DNA of 64,000 nucleotides from Liquidambar formosana (taxonomy: Eukaryota; Streptophyta; Magnoliopsida; Saxifragales; Altingiaceae), in assembly GCA_039720395.1 (NCBI GenBank), contig CM077832.1, positions 22,345,607-22,409,606 on the forward strand. Reading direction: 5' to 3'. Both the position numbers and the translations under genes were made by a program. Every line of letters begins with the position of its first letter. The first letter of the stretch is position 1. The notes below the pieces were generated by a model. That model had not been told where the DNA came from and did not search any database. It saw only the letters and a list, made by a program, of their open reading frames with translations. Shown piece after piece: positions 24,262 through 34,999 of this stretch.

Positions 24262-24409
24262 CAAAAACATAGACTTTACAATGCCTTATGTTCAAACAAG
24301 GACCAATTGGCAAATATCCCGACTAAGGGAGTAGTAACAAGTAGAGTCTTTCATACTTTCTTAAACAAGCTGGGCATGTGTGATATCTTCACACCAACTT
24401 CAGGGGGAG
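24262..24409 (+). pseudogene. 3' end of a copia polyprotein plus polypurine tract
   Basis: The frame reads SNKDQLANIPTKGVVTSRVF and continues to SGGVLE-stop. This matches the extreme C-terminus of Ty1/copia RNase H, the 'DQLADIFTK' region. TTCAGGGGGAG at 24399-24409 is the polypurine tract. Everything upstream in pol is missing. Confidence 0.85.
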
Positions 24410-24587
24410 TGTTGGAATGAGTAATTAGTTTTCTAAGTTCTATATTTTATTTGTTTGTGACAGGATGAAGGGTATTTATGTCGTTATACTTACTTTAATA
24501 AAAATAATAAATCACAAGGGAGCCTAAGTTCTCTCATCAATTTCTCTTCAAACTCTCCTCTTCCTTCCTTATTATGCAGTATTTACA
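24410..24587 (+). repeat. Copia 3' LTR, about 178 bp
   Basis: Starts TGTTGGAATGAG immediately after the polypurine tract and ends at or near GTATTTACA, giving TG...CA termini. The matching 5' LTR is absent. Confidence 0.75.
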
Positions 24588-24693
24588 CAAATCTACTAAA
24601 TGTCACAAATAGGTCAGATTTAGTTATTGTATGGGGCTGTTACATTTATTTTTTGTTGTGTGGTTTTGTCATGGAACTGCCAAAAGGGGAAAT

Positions 24694-26150
24694 TGTTAGG
24701 ACCTAGGATCTAATGTAGATGAATTCAATGAACAAGAACCAAGGGTTGTATTTTGTGTCACTTTAGTGAGTCTATGTCATGCGCTACCTTGAAGATTGAA
24801 GCTTGAAGACTTTTGTGAGGATGTAACAACTCTCAATTAGGCATGGTAAGTGACCAAGAGGCCTTAATGAACCTTAGGTGGTTAGTTGTTTTTTCTTTGT
24901 AGACCTCGTGTGATGTAGGTGTAATTTTAGTTGAAATTTACAAGAATTAAGGTTATTTTCGGAAATTTTCAGGTCTGTTCAAACGCATGGCTTATGCTAT
25001 TCAAAATTCATGTAACCCAAGAGTTCAATTTGTTCTTGGGAGACTTGAAATTTGAACAACCTATAGGGGACGTTCAAACGTTGCGGAAGCTGAGACTTTG
25101 GTCCGTTCTCAACCATCTCAACATTCGAACTACTAACCCAAGCCATTCGATGGAGCCGTTCTGAGGTTCATCTTCTTGCTCTCTTTTGAAACCCTACACA
25201 CATCTAAAAGCCCTAGATATAAATACTCCTCAAGTTTTATTTGCCTGTAGAGAGATGAGTGAGGCAAGGTAGAGGCTACTATGATTCTAGAGAGAGACAC
25301 ACCTATATTGACGAGTTCTTGCTATGAGTCTGAGCTTAAGTGTTACACCTATGTCCATTCATCTCTAGAGATTTCTCATATACCTAGCTCACCTAGGACA
25401 TCATGTGAGACTTTGGTATGATCTCCATTCACACTATTCGAGAAGGTTGTTTGAGAAGGCATCTCGGAAGCCGCATGGTATTTGTGGGGCAAGCTTGGGG
25501 ACAAAGCTTAGTTTACAAGCATGAGATTAAAGGATACGAGTCAATTGCCAGGTATACGAATTGTAATGTATTACTTACCTTATCTTGTAAGTCTTGCTTG
25601 AAATAGTGGATTGTTTGGGTGTAGGGCCATGGTTTCTCCCCAAATGGGGGTTTTCTGCGTAACTCTTGTGTTCTCCATCTTTTTATTGCTTTTATATATT
25701 TTTTGATTGATTGTGATGGAAGAAGGTTGATTGTGTGTAGCTTGGAGTTTGAGAACAATGAGAAGAATATTGGGAGTTTTATTCTTGCAAGTGCACCTTA
25801 TTTTTTATTTTATTTTATTTATTTTTATAATGGGGGAACCATCCCATAACAAATCCTTTGGACCCACCCATGGAACCTAAACTCCTAGGGAGACTAGCAC
25901 AACAACCCACCACTACGGCCCCAGTTAAATCTTGGGTTGTCCTAGCGGGGAATCGAACCCATGATCATGTGCCTAACCACACATTTCCAAGTTTGCCCTT
26001 ACCAACTGGGGTACAGAGTACCCAAGGGTGGGTAAGTAAGTGCACCTTATTAAGATGGATTAAAATTGGTTTGGTTATATCCCTAAGGTTGGTCTTGATA
26101 TTCCTCTTCTAGATATTCCGCTCAACATCATCATCTAATCTTGTGATTGA
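24694..26150 (+). repeat. SIRE-like copia LTR (solo or 3'), interrupted by a SINE
   Basis: CCAAAAGGGGAAATTG just upstream is the polypurine-type end common before SIRE/Maximus LTRs, and the LTR then begins TGTTAGGACC. A TATA-like AGATATAAATACTCC near 25215 would fit an LTR promoter. A 235-bp SINE lies inside. The 3' border is uncertain, and I did not find a second copy. Confidence 0.55.
25803..26037 (-). mobile_element. tRNA-derived SINE with 14-bp target duplication
   Basis: Read on minus: CCCAGTTGGTAAGGGC (A-box region), GGTTCGATTCCCCGC (B box), and an A-rich tail that appears as TTTTTTATTTTATTTT on plus. AAGTGCACCTTATT flanks it perfectly at 25789-25802 and 26038-26051. It is nested in the LTR above, so it is younger than that LTR. 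Confidence 0.9.
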
Positions 26151-26425
26151 AAAGAATTCCTAATCAATTAAGTTTGTGTGCATTAAAAAGTCTCTTTCAC
26201 ATGGAAATATCAAGAACCAACTGTAAAGACATATTTTGACAAGGCGATTAGGAATAATTTGGTAGTGATTCAAGAAGTGGGAAGAATATTTTTAAAATTT
26301 TTAATATTGTTGGGACTTAGATTATGAGACAAAATTTGCAAATAATTAATGAAATGACACATGATAGATATGATTTTTATATTTGCTTAACATAAATGGT
26401 AGTGAACAATACAAAACTTTCCAAG

Positions 26426-26737
26426 TGTTGGAAAGTCCCACATCCCACATTGATTAAATATCGAGTTAAACATGTCTTCATAAACCTGTTTGGACCCTTC
26501 ACTTACAAGCTTGGGCTTTTAAGTTGAAAACTTAACATGAAATCAAAGCATGTTGTTCTTGGGCCTACTGAGACCTTATTTGTTGCCCACATGACAAGCC
26601 ATTCGAGCCTGCACATAAAGGAGAGTGTTAGAAAATCCCACATCTTACATTGATTAAATATTGAGTTAAACATGTATTCATATGCCTGTTTGGACCCTCC
26701 ACTTACAAGTTTAGTCTTTTAAGTTGGAAACTTTGCA
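26426..26737 (+). mobile_element. TRIM element, complete, 312 bp, perfect 5-bp target duplication
   Basis: Two 112-bp direct repeats (26426-26537 and 26626-26737) start TGTTGGAAA/TGTTAGAAA. The first ends AACTTAACA and the second ends with a mutated AACTTTGCA. TGAAATCAAAGC follows the left repeat, a decayed initiator-Met primer-binding site. AAAGGAGAG precedes the right repeat as polypurine tract. CCAAG occurs at 26421-26425 and 26738-26742. The interior is only 88 bp and codes for nothing. The LTR family recurs in the composite element at 57194-57844 and as old fragments at about 37299 and 40178. Confidence 0.92.
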
Positions 26738-26742
26738 CCAAG

Positions 26743-27151
26743 AAATTAGAAAATACTGTTGCACACAGGCTCCTAAACATATATGTTCTAACTTGAAAGT
26801 TCCTGAAGTAATGACATTGTCCAGATTTTTTTATTTTGGAAGGCAAGGCAAGCATACAAATTAAATTATCCTATATACAAGGAAGGGATATTATGTGTGA
26901 TGTGCATTGAGTAATGTTGAGTACATCTTTGTAACTGTACGTGAATTTGAGCAAAGATGTGACAGTTACGATGCAATATGTGTTTGTAAATATAAACACA
27001 AAGAGAAAAGAGAGGGGAGGGGGGGTGGGGGATACTAAAAATACTGTGATTGCATCACCTTATCAGGCTTGGGCCTTTTCCACACGTAAGGTCAGGGAGC
27101 ATCTTTATCAGGCAAATAAGGTAAAGCAAAACTTAATTTCAAATCTATGGT
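26743..27151. other. Intergenic, no gene seen
   Basis: Contains a G-rich run (about 27014-27030) and nothing else recognisable. Confidence 0.5.
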
Positions 27152-27384
27152 AAATCGTGTTGGGCCAACACGATTTTGGCCCAATTTCTACAGCTGGTTC
27201 ACTTCGTATGGCAACGTATTAGAGGCGTATTAGAGGCCCAAAATCGTGGTGAGCCAATACGATTTTGCTGTAAATTGTGGTGGCCCAACACGATTTTGGC
27301 CCATTTTTTATACCCCTCGTAAACGCATCGTAGGTGGGACCGTAGGTGGATGTTCACGTAAATCGTGTTGGCCCAACACGATTT
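27152..27384. repeat. Four copies of a 25-bp palindrome AAATCGTGTTGG(N)CCAACACG...
   Basis: 12-bp arms AAATCGTGTTGG / CCAACACGATTT with a one-base centre occur at 27152-27176, 27241-27265 (diverged), 27272-27296 (diverged) and 27360-27384. A fifth copy is at 29688-29712. The outermost copies are 2.5 kb apart. Confidence 0.85.
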
Positions 27385-29018
27385 TTGTGTAGTGAAATTT
27401 TTTTTAAATTTTATTTTAAGCCAACTCAACCTGCTCTCTCATTAGGCCTTATTTGGGGTCCTAAAATATGATTTTCTCAAGTCAATCATTTCCATCACTT
27501 TTTTTTTTTTTTTTTTTTGAGTGCAACATTAGTATATAGATAATTCCGCTCAAATCACTTGCTATCCAATCAGTTCAAAGTGAAGAAAATATTTCTCTAC
27601 ACATCATTTGCACTCTTGCAATAATTTCTTACCCCCTTTTTTTTTTCGAAAAAAAAAAAAAAAAAACCCAACATATTCATAATAGGTATACTACTATATA
27701 AAGCCAATTCCCTTTGTGGTTGGACTACACATGAAAATACGATATAATGCCAATTCTCTTTGTTCATTAATATTTCTAGGTTAAAGTCAATGAAAGTCTT
27801 TGATTCAATTTATTTATATATATTTAAAAAAAAAAGAAAAAAAAAGGGATACTCAGGGTTCCTAATATTTGCTTTTTATTATTCCTTGTGTATTTTTTTA
27901 ATTTTTTTTTCCCTAATGTAGGGGAAGTCGAGGGATCACCAACTGCCAGGAAAGAACGTCCCGCATCGACGTCCAACTGCGTATACAGGATAACCAAGTA
28001 AAGCTGCATTACAATCTCTTTTTCGATAAATTTTTATTTATTTATTTATTTCTTTCTTTAACCACTTATGAAAAGATCTTTAAAAGATGTCAAGTGAAAT
28101 TTGAAAGCATCAATTACCTTAATACCCAAAAGCTAATACAAATGGCCAAACAAGCAATTTTCAGGGATCCTAATATCCTCAATAAAATGATCCTACTTTG
28201 AGCCAATGTAAAAGAAAACATATATAGAGAATCCTTTAGAAGCCATCAAAAACAAAATGAGTTCATTTTGAATGCTATGTAATGGGTGACTTCGGGTTTT
28301 GCTAAATGGGTTTTTCAGGTAAATGGGTTGGGTTGGGTTTGGGTAATGTTTTGACTACACCCATTTAAACCCACCCAAACCCACTCAATTGATAGGCCTA
28401 CTTCCACGGCTCATCAATTTTTTTAAATGGTTGAATGACAAATTTGCCCCTTTAAAGTCTGAAGTGAGGAGAGAAAAAAAAAAAAAAGAAGAGGAAAAGA
28501 GGAAAAACAAAGAAGCAAATAGAAGAAAAATGAGGAAAGAGGAGAGAGAAAGGGAGTCGGCTTAATTGCCAAGATAGAGAAAAGAAAGCTAAATAGAAGG
28601 CAACAATGTCAGCTCTAATCTCCGATCACCTCTTTTGCAGACAAGTAGACAACCCATCTCTACATACTTCTCAAAGCACCAACTCCTATCATATCTCCTC
28701 TTTTGATGAAACCGCCACCTAATCATTTGACTGATGCAACTCCACCACCATCTTAATCGGTGCCGTTCTCAACCCAAAGCCACCACTCTTTCCACCAACA
28801 CCCAAAATAGCCACCATCAGTCCCTATACATACCTACTTTCTCCACCTTCAAGTAACCTATTCAACCCATTTTAGCAAACACACAACCGCACCCGAAGCT
28901 ACAATCAACCCCGCCAGAAGATATTTTTCTTTTTTCTCTTTGTACTAAAACAATCTAATATTCCATCTCTTTCCAAACAATGAAAGAAAATTCTGAAGTG
29001 GAATTGTACAGGCTAAAA
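27385..29018. other. Intergenic or repeat interior, no supported gene
   Basis: Poly-T/A tracts and a GGGTTGGGTTTGGGT-rich patch near 28320-28350. A less AT-rich 100 bp at about 27915-28010 reads well on minus (LYLVILYTQLDVDAG) but I do not recognise it. Confidence 0.4.
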
Positions 29019-29176
29019 GTATGGAAAAAAAAAAAAAACATATATTTCCAATTGCATAAAGTATGGAAAAAAAAAAAAACATATATTTCCAATTGCATAA
29101 AGTATGGGGGAAAAAAAAAACATATATTTCCAATTGCATAAAGTATGGAAAAAAAAAAAACATATATTGCCAATTG
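29019..29176. repeat. Minisatellite, four units of about 42 bp
   Basis: Unit: AAAGTATGG, then poly-A, then CATATATTTCCAATTGCAT. Spacing is 40-44 bp, differing mainly in poly-A length. Confidence 0.9.
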
Positions 29177-29204
29177 ATATATTTCACAAAGAGAGAAAGA
29201 GGGG

Positions 29205-29687
29205 GTACGGACGCCCTTACCTGTGCTCAAATGTGTGAGCTGGATATCGTCGACGGCGAATGGAAACCCGACGATCCTTGGATCTAAGCCGAGATCGTCC
29301 TCGAGAGAACGTGGGTGGCGGAGGACGGAGCTTTGACGTCTACGGCCTGGTAACTCAGATTGAGATTGAGATTCGAAGACAGAGAGAATGAGAATGAGAA
29401 TGAGAGAGAGAGAAAGAGAGAGAGAAGGAGAGTGTGAGAGTCCGACTGAGAGTGAGATCGAGATCGAGATCGAGAGGGAGTGAGAATGAGAGATAAAGAG
29501 AAAGAGAGGGAGAGTGTGAGAGTGCGACTGGGAGTGGGTGGGTTTGACTGGGAGGGGGTGTTTTATCTCGTGTTTGTTTATACGGTGTATATTATTCAAC
29601 CACGATTTTGGGTATTTTTGTACCGGTTCCTTTGACAGTATAGTTGAAGTATAGTAAGGCCAATGTAGCTGGAGCGTAGAAAGGCCA
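29205..29687 (-). other. Coding-like patch and (GAGA)-rich tract inside the palindrome-bounded block
   Basis: On minus the segment RSLEDDLGLDPRIVGFPFAV (about 29240-29310) is coding-like but not assignable. It adjoins a long GAGAATGAGAATGAGA/GAGATCGAGATCGAGA tract (about 29360-29530). This looks like transposon interior. Confidence 0.35.
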
Positions 29688-29792
29688 AAGTCGTGTTGGG
29701 CCAACACGATTTACAATAAAAGTGGAATTAAGTTTTCTTTAACTGTATATTTTGAAATAAGTTGACCACTTACCGTACAAATGGAACTGCCC

Positions 29793-29876
29793 CGAACGCA
29801 TACTGCATGAGGCTTTGTAATGGAAACTGAATCCATATATTTTCCCTTTTTTCTAACTGCAAAGCAATGGAATGAA
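29793..29876 (-). pseudogene. UGT85 leader plus first 14 codons, fused to copia gag
   Basis: On minus the sequence matches the UGT pseudogene start at 46395 almost base for base, from the leader (CATTGCTTTGCAG...GGGAAAATAT) through ATG and [14 protein letters not shown]. It then stops matching. Immediately upstream on the same strand lies the 3' end of a copia gag, and the gag frame runs straight into this leader. Only about 84 bp of UGT remain. It may be a UGT gene hit by a copia insertion and then deleted, or a chimera made during reverse transcription. Confidence 0.8.
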
Positions 29877-30879
29877 ATCGGCATTAGAAAGAGATGAAGT
29901 GGGAGAGGTAGGTGGAGAAATGTCCTTAGTAGCAGTAGCAGTAGTGGAACGATGGTGAGGCTTGAACCTATTAGACCTGGATGAATTTCCTCTGGAACGG
30001 TCATGTCGAGGTTGTGGGTTTGGATTGCGTGGACAGTCATTCAAGAAATGGCCTGGACCGCGCTTGTGACAGTGTTTGCAGACTCGAGTAGGACAGTGAA
30101 GCAGAGTATGATCAGGCTCATGAAAAAACTTGCCACCCGATAGAGATGGACGCCCAGAAGGAGGAATAGCCAGAGCAGTGTGGGTCGATGCTGAGGAGGG
30201 AACTGCAAGAGCAGATTCAGTAGAGGGAGGAAGGCGAGTACAGCGCTGAGTCTTATATGCAACAAGTTCAGAAACAGCACTTTCCAAGGTCGGTAATGGA
30301 GTGCGATGAAGCAAAATGGCACGCGTAGGTTCGAAGACATCATCCAAGGCCATCAGAAAATGGATTAGACGCTGCTGATTTCGGTAACTAAGAAACTGTG
30401 CCGCATCCTGAGAACAGGTCCAAGTAGGTTCTGAAGCGGCCAATTGATCCCAAAAGGCCTGCATACGGGAGTGGAAACTATCGATTGCTTCTCCAGGTTC
30501 TTGATGCATACAATGAAGTTAGTCTAGAAGTTGGTACTGATGAGAGAGACCAGTAGTGGTGTAGCGGTCGGCAAGAAAATCCCAAGCAGCTTTGGCGGTT
30601 TCAAAACAACCAAACTGCATAGTGCATACCAATGGATGGAATAGAGGTACTACGAAAAGTAGAGATGATCTTCTGATTCTTACTGTCCCACTCTTCAAGA
30701 TGATCCACAAATTTCTCTTCAAGTTCTTCTGGCCCTTTCTTTGGTTCAGTGATATCGCCAGTGATAATTCGCCAGAGTTTGTGACCTCGAAGGTAGCCAG
30801 ACATGGCTTGAGCCCAAAGAACATAATTCTGGCCATTTAAGATCAGAGGGATGTTGATAGCAAGCTCCGAGTTACTCAT
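29877..30879 (-). pseudogene. Copia gag, broken
   Basis: Starts MSNSELAINIPLILNGQNYV (minus, from 30879), typical of Ty1/copia gag. It continues through ETAKAAWDFLADRY and PGEAIDSFHSRMQAFWDQLA to a CCHC knuckle, CKHCHKRGPGHFLNDC. At least one frameshift (about 30640) and one in-frame stop (30519-30521) break it. Protease, integrase and RT are absent. The interior is cut shortly after the knuckle. Confidence 0.88.
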
Positions 30880-31019
30880 AACTGCACACTCGCAGTAGAA
30901 TTAGCCAAAAAGGAGCTCAAAAATGAGATCAGAGGGCTAAAAATACCTAAGAATGACTGTCTGTTTGCTGAAAATAGCCCAGAAATGGAGAAAATGAAGA
31001 AAAAACAGCAAACGGATGC

Positions 31020-31205
31020 AGTAGGGCTGACGTGGCAGCAGTGATGACGTGGCAGTAGGGCTGACGTGGTAGCAGTGCTGACGTGGCACTGACGGGGCGA
31101 TGACGTGGCGCTGACGGGGCGTTGACGTGGCAATGACATGGCACTGACGTGGCGCTAACGTGGTGCTGACGGGGCACTGACGTAGGCGAAGCAGAGATGT
31201 GCTGG
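31020..31205. repeat. Minisatellite of GCTGACGTGGC units in the copia leader
   Basis: About 13 imperfect 10-16-bp units (TGACGTGGCA, TGACGGGGCG and similar) between the primer-binding site and gag. This part of the element is markedly GC-rich. TGACG is a bZIP-type core, but regulatory use is speculative. Confidence 0.8.
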
Positions 31206-31445
31206 CGCGTGGCAGCGCGTGAGGGCGCGTGCGGTGGTTTTTGGCCATGTGGTTGATGGCGTTCTGCGGATCACGGAGATACAAAGCTTTTGAAGGTTGG
31301 TTTAGGTGGTGGTGGTGTGCGGAAGGCTTTAAACTGGGATGGACAGAGGTGGGGTGAAGGACGGCGATGGTGTTGTCTCTCTTCGTCGGAAATGAAGGAC
31401 GGCGACGGTGGGTGGTGATCAGCGGCTGTGGAAGGCGACACTTGG

Positions 31446-31457
31446 CTTTGATACCAT
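31446..31457 (-). promoter_or_regulatory. Copia primer-binding site (initiator tRNA-Met type)
   Basis: TGGTATCAAAGC on the minus strand, 7 bp inside the LTR end, complementary to the 3' end of plant initiator Met-tRNA. Confidence 0.85.
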
Positions 31458-31464
31458 ATTACGA

Positions 31465-31662
31465 TGAAACACAGAAAAGGACAAGGGAAAAGTGGGTAAA
31501 ACCCTTGTATTCAGTATGAATAATATATATACATGAGGGACCTATATATAGGTATAAAAGAGAGAATAATATTGGCATATTCTAGGAATAATACTAGGAA
31601 TATTCCTAGGTATAACTGTACAGTACATAGGGAAATCCTATGCTATTCAGTACACGGTAACA
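31465..31662 (-). repeat. 5' LTR of the truncated copia, about 198 bp
   Basis: On minus it starts TGTTACCGTGTACTGAATAG, has a TATATATAGG promoter-like core, and ends TGTGTTTCA beside the primer-binding site. I found no second copy near the broken end at about 29.8 kb, so the 3' LTR is lost. Confidence 0.8.
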
Positions 31663-32049
31663 ATAAGATGTTGAATCATGGTGGTGATATGGATCTGGAT
31701 TCGTCTACTATTGGTGTTCCATGTTTGGTATATTAATTTTTCTTTTCAGCTCTGGCTAGTTGGTAGCCGGCTTTGTAGTGGTGAGAGGACTTTAGCTAGG
31801 GAGGTGGATTTCGTGGCTGTTGGAGCTGGAGCCTCCGTGGCTTTCTATTGATTCTAGTTTCTCTCCTTTTGTCCGCTTTTGTTGATGAATATTGTTTTTT
31901 ATTTTCTTTGTACTGTGTCTGGCTCATGTTTCGGGCTGCGAATTCTTATTTCCTGGGACATGTTCTGTCATTTTCTTTTATCGAAGTTCTGACTTTTCCA
32001 AAAAAGGAAGAAAAAAAACCCTTCTAGCAAGTTTAAGTTTGACACTAAT
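31663..32049 (+). other. Probable LINE-derived sequence, no frame
   Basis: T/G-rich sequence leading into the LINE relic. No motif is readable. Confidence 0.35.
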
Positions 32050-32568
32050 CAAAGTGTACTTAGCCAAATTATATGGTGTTTTGGGCAAGAGAAAAACTTA
32101 TATGTGGCTTTATGTGGCTTTCAGTTAGAACAATCTCTCAACTAATAAAGGATTTGCTTTGGACACAAGGCAATGATGTTTCATTTGATTGTGTTTTTTG
32201 TGGATCTGAATATGAGACCATAGATCATTTGTTTAAAAATTGTGGTTTTTTAAGACTATTTGAAACTTGGTTACAGGTTTTTGCTCTAGCAACCCCTCCG
32301 AGGGTTTTTAAAGCCGATTGATTAATTGATTGGTTAGATTGTTTATGGGTTAATTGTGGATATTATTATAATGATAAGTTCGATCACTATTTTGAAAAAA
32401 TTGCTATTCTATTATAGTGTAGTTGGAATCATAGGAATCAAGTAGTTTCAATGGTCAAGTCCCCAATCCTATATACCCATGTTCTTCATATAGTTTCATC
32501 TTTTTTTAATGAGACTTTTAGATGGTATTATAGCAACAACTTGTTTGCATGCAGGTGTTTGTATATAA

Positions 32569-33042
32569 CTAGATATAGTACACATGCATTGCAAGTGAAC
32601 ATTTTTAAATAATATTAGTTATACAAAATAATAAATACATAAAGATTTTATATTTTTTTCATAAAAGATGAAGTTTAAAATTCTAAAGTACATTTTTTTT
32701 TTAATTATAATCAAAATTGTTAACGAAATATTAAAAACTCTTTAGATCTACATTAAGAATTTTTTTTCTTTATAAAACGGAATATTTAAAGAGTTTATAT
32801 TCATATATATTATCATGCAACTTGATAGTTGCTTTGGGAAAAAGAACTTGAGTAAGAATCTAACTTTAATTTGTTAAGAGTTTGAGTTAAAATCTAACTT
32901 TCATTTGTTACAAAATGATAAGAATGTTTACTATGTGTTTCAATTAAAAGAAGGGTAGATATGTATTTTTTTTTTAAAAAATTAATGTATATTGGTCGTT
33001 CAAAAGTTTTTCTGAGATTCAGCCTTTTATAAGTAGTATAGA
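32569..33042 (-). mobile_element. Non-autonomous Helitron-like element, 474 bp
   Basis: On minus it starts TCTATACTACTTATAAAAGG after an A and ends CTAG before a T. This is the expected A|TC...CTAG|T arrangement, without target duplication. A hairpin-capable CACTTGCAATGCATGTG lies 12 bases before the end. It interrupts the LINE exactly between the zinc-binding and RNase H segments. A relative is at 53825-55369. Confidence 0.8.
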
Positions 33043-33615
33043 TATCTCCTTCTTTTGGTTTTATTAAAAAATAGTATAGGTTCATTTGTTGGATTCCTCC
33101 TCTACCAAATAGGGTAAAAATCAATTTTGATGGTTCACGTATTCATTCGAGAAAATTGAGTGCTGGTGGTTTTGTTATAAGGAATCATTGGGGTCATCTG
33201 ATTGTAGCTTCTACTTTCAATCTTCATAATGCTTCTATTATGGTAGCTAAATGTATGGCTCTTCGAAATAGTATTCTTTATGCTTGGAAGAGAGTTTTTA
33301 ATAAGGTCCAAATAGAAGGTGATTCACAGATAATTATTTGGATTTGTCAAAAGGATGTTAGTATTTTTTATTATTATTATTATTTTTTTGATAATTAGGA
33401 TGTTAGTAATATTCCATGACAAGTAGTACAGCTGATCCAATATATATTTTGATCTACTTTTTAGGAACTTTGAAGAGGTTTCATTTCATCACGCTTATCG
33501 TCAAGCCAATAGTGTTGTAGATTTTGATATAAATTTTAGGCATTCTTGTAGTGATTATTATATTTGGGAAAATAATTTTCATAGAACTTTTTGGAATATT
33601 TGTCAAGAAGATATA

Positions 33616-33616
<1 letters not shown>

Positions 33617-33685
<69 letters not shown>

Positions 33686-33699
33686 TATATATATATATA
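33617..33699. repeat. (TA)n microsatellite, about 80 bp
   Basis: A long, nearly pure TA run at the 3' end of the LINE relic. Confidence 0.95.
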
Positions 33700-34109
33700 T
33701 GGTGTATCTTTTTCTCGATGTACTAATTGTTTTTAGTAATGAATTTTCTTTTATCAAAATAAAAAAACTAATATGTAACTATAACACGGCTGATGTGGTG
33801 TCACAAGTTAATAAAAATTTAGAAATGTTAACTTCACAATCGATCTCATTTTACTTTACTCCTTGTAACTCATAACACCAGATAACCGTATCACAATTAC
33901 ATGGAAGAGTCACTCCTTGGGCAAACACAATGTCGGTACCAGTTGCATACATTTAAATTGTAAGTATTTATGTAGCCTCCCGTGTTGTTATGCTTTGGGA
34001 GCCTCTCATTGTCTCATCTTTCCAACTACAGGCGGAGCTGTGTAGTGAGTTACACTGGGCTGTAGCCCAGGTAGCCCACCCAACTTTTTTTTTTTTTTAG
34101 GGCCTTTAT

Positions 34110-34490
34110 TGGCACTGACCCAAAAACTTGCTTTTCATCCCCCATTTATTTTACATTAAGGTTTTATGAAAAATATAGAAGGTTTTCATAAAAACTGATT
34201 ACATATTTTATTAGAAAACATTATTTTGGACAACTTTTTAGAAGAAAATTTTTCCAAAATTTATTGTTTAAGTAGAATTTTTTGCCATTAATAGTTTTTG
34301 CTTCATAAATGATTTAAAGTCCACTTAAATGATAGATTATGGAAAATCTTTCTTTTAAAAAGTTGTTCAAAATAATGTTTTCTAATAGACAAGGCAATAA
34401 GTTTTTATGAAAACTTTACAAATTTTTTATAAAATCTTAAAGTGTAAAATAAGTGGGGGATGAAAAGCAAGTCTTTGGGTGTCGATCCAA
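34110..34490. mobile_element. Long hairpin MITE, family M1 (copy 2)
   Basis: AAACTTGCTTTTCATCCCCC on the left is answered by GGGGGATGAAAAGCAAGTCT on the right, and the arms pair for about 170 bp each. No ORF. Confidence 0.85.
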
Positions 34491-34521
34491 ACAAAAGAGA
34501 TCAGGGAAAAGAAAAAAAAGA

Positions 34522-34538
34522 GGGGGGGGGGGGGGGGG
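34522..34538. repeat. Poly-G tract
   Basis: An uninterrupted run of about 17 G. The same tract is in unit 2 at about 38746. Confidence 0.9.
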
Positions 34539-34999
34539 AACGGAAGCTAAACAGTGGGTTTTTTCCATTGGGATTTGGCTTATGATTTGGGAAGCTTCTC
34601 TAAATCTCTCGATTCCCTTGCCGTGACAATGCCGGTAATGTCGACAATCAACGGCGACCGGCGATAAGATTTTCAATCTTCTTTCTCTATATTGAAAAAT
34701 AAATTGTAGAAAATATTGATTCAGACTCAATAATAAATGATTTCTATTTTATGAAGAACCGCAGGACATAGCTTCAATAGGGTTCGTTCGTTTTTTTTTT
34801 TTTTTTGGTAATTTTCAATTTCATGCTCAAATGTATATTTTCTTTTATGTTGGTCGAATACTTACATAGTTATGTATATGTAAGTTAGAAATTAATTATA
34901 AACTCGTTTAGTTTCTATATATATATATATATATTATTTGTGTTTCTTAGTTTTTTTTATCCAACCCAAGTTAATTTCAAATCCTGACTCCCCCTTGTT

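Larger units (their letters stand above)
32050..33770 (+). pseudogene. LINE relic: zinc-binding RT tail and RNase H, split by a Helitron
   Basis: CVFCGSEYETIDHLFKNC (about 32194-32247) is the zf-RVT zinc-binding motif after plant LINE reverse transcriptases. It is preceded by LIKDLLWTQGND and followed by WNHRNQVVS. After the inserted element at 32569-33042 the RNase H domain resumes: VKINFDGSRIHSRKLSAGGF, then IEGDSQIIIWIC, then HHAYRQANSVVDF. Stops occur throughout, and a second simple-repeat insertion splits the domain at about 33370. A (TA)n tract and a tail TTTTATCAAAATAAAAAAA close the 3' end. Confidence 0.82.

Noticed and set aside
27824..28009. Short minus-strand patch reading LYLVILYTQLDVDAG
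   Set aside because: Could be an exon, but I recognise no family and see no partner exon.
28955..29707. 250-codon minus-strand ORF
   Set aside because: Mostly translation of (GAGA)n, and of a 42-bp minisatellite, so length is an artefact of repeats. Only a short patch looks coding.
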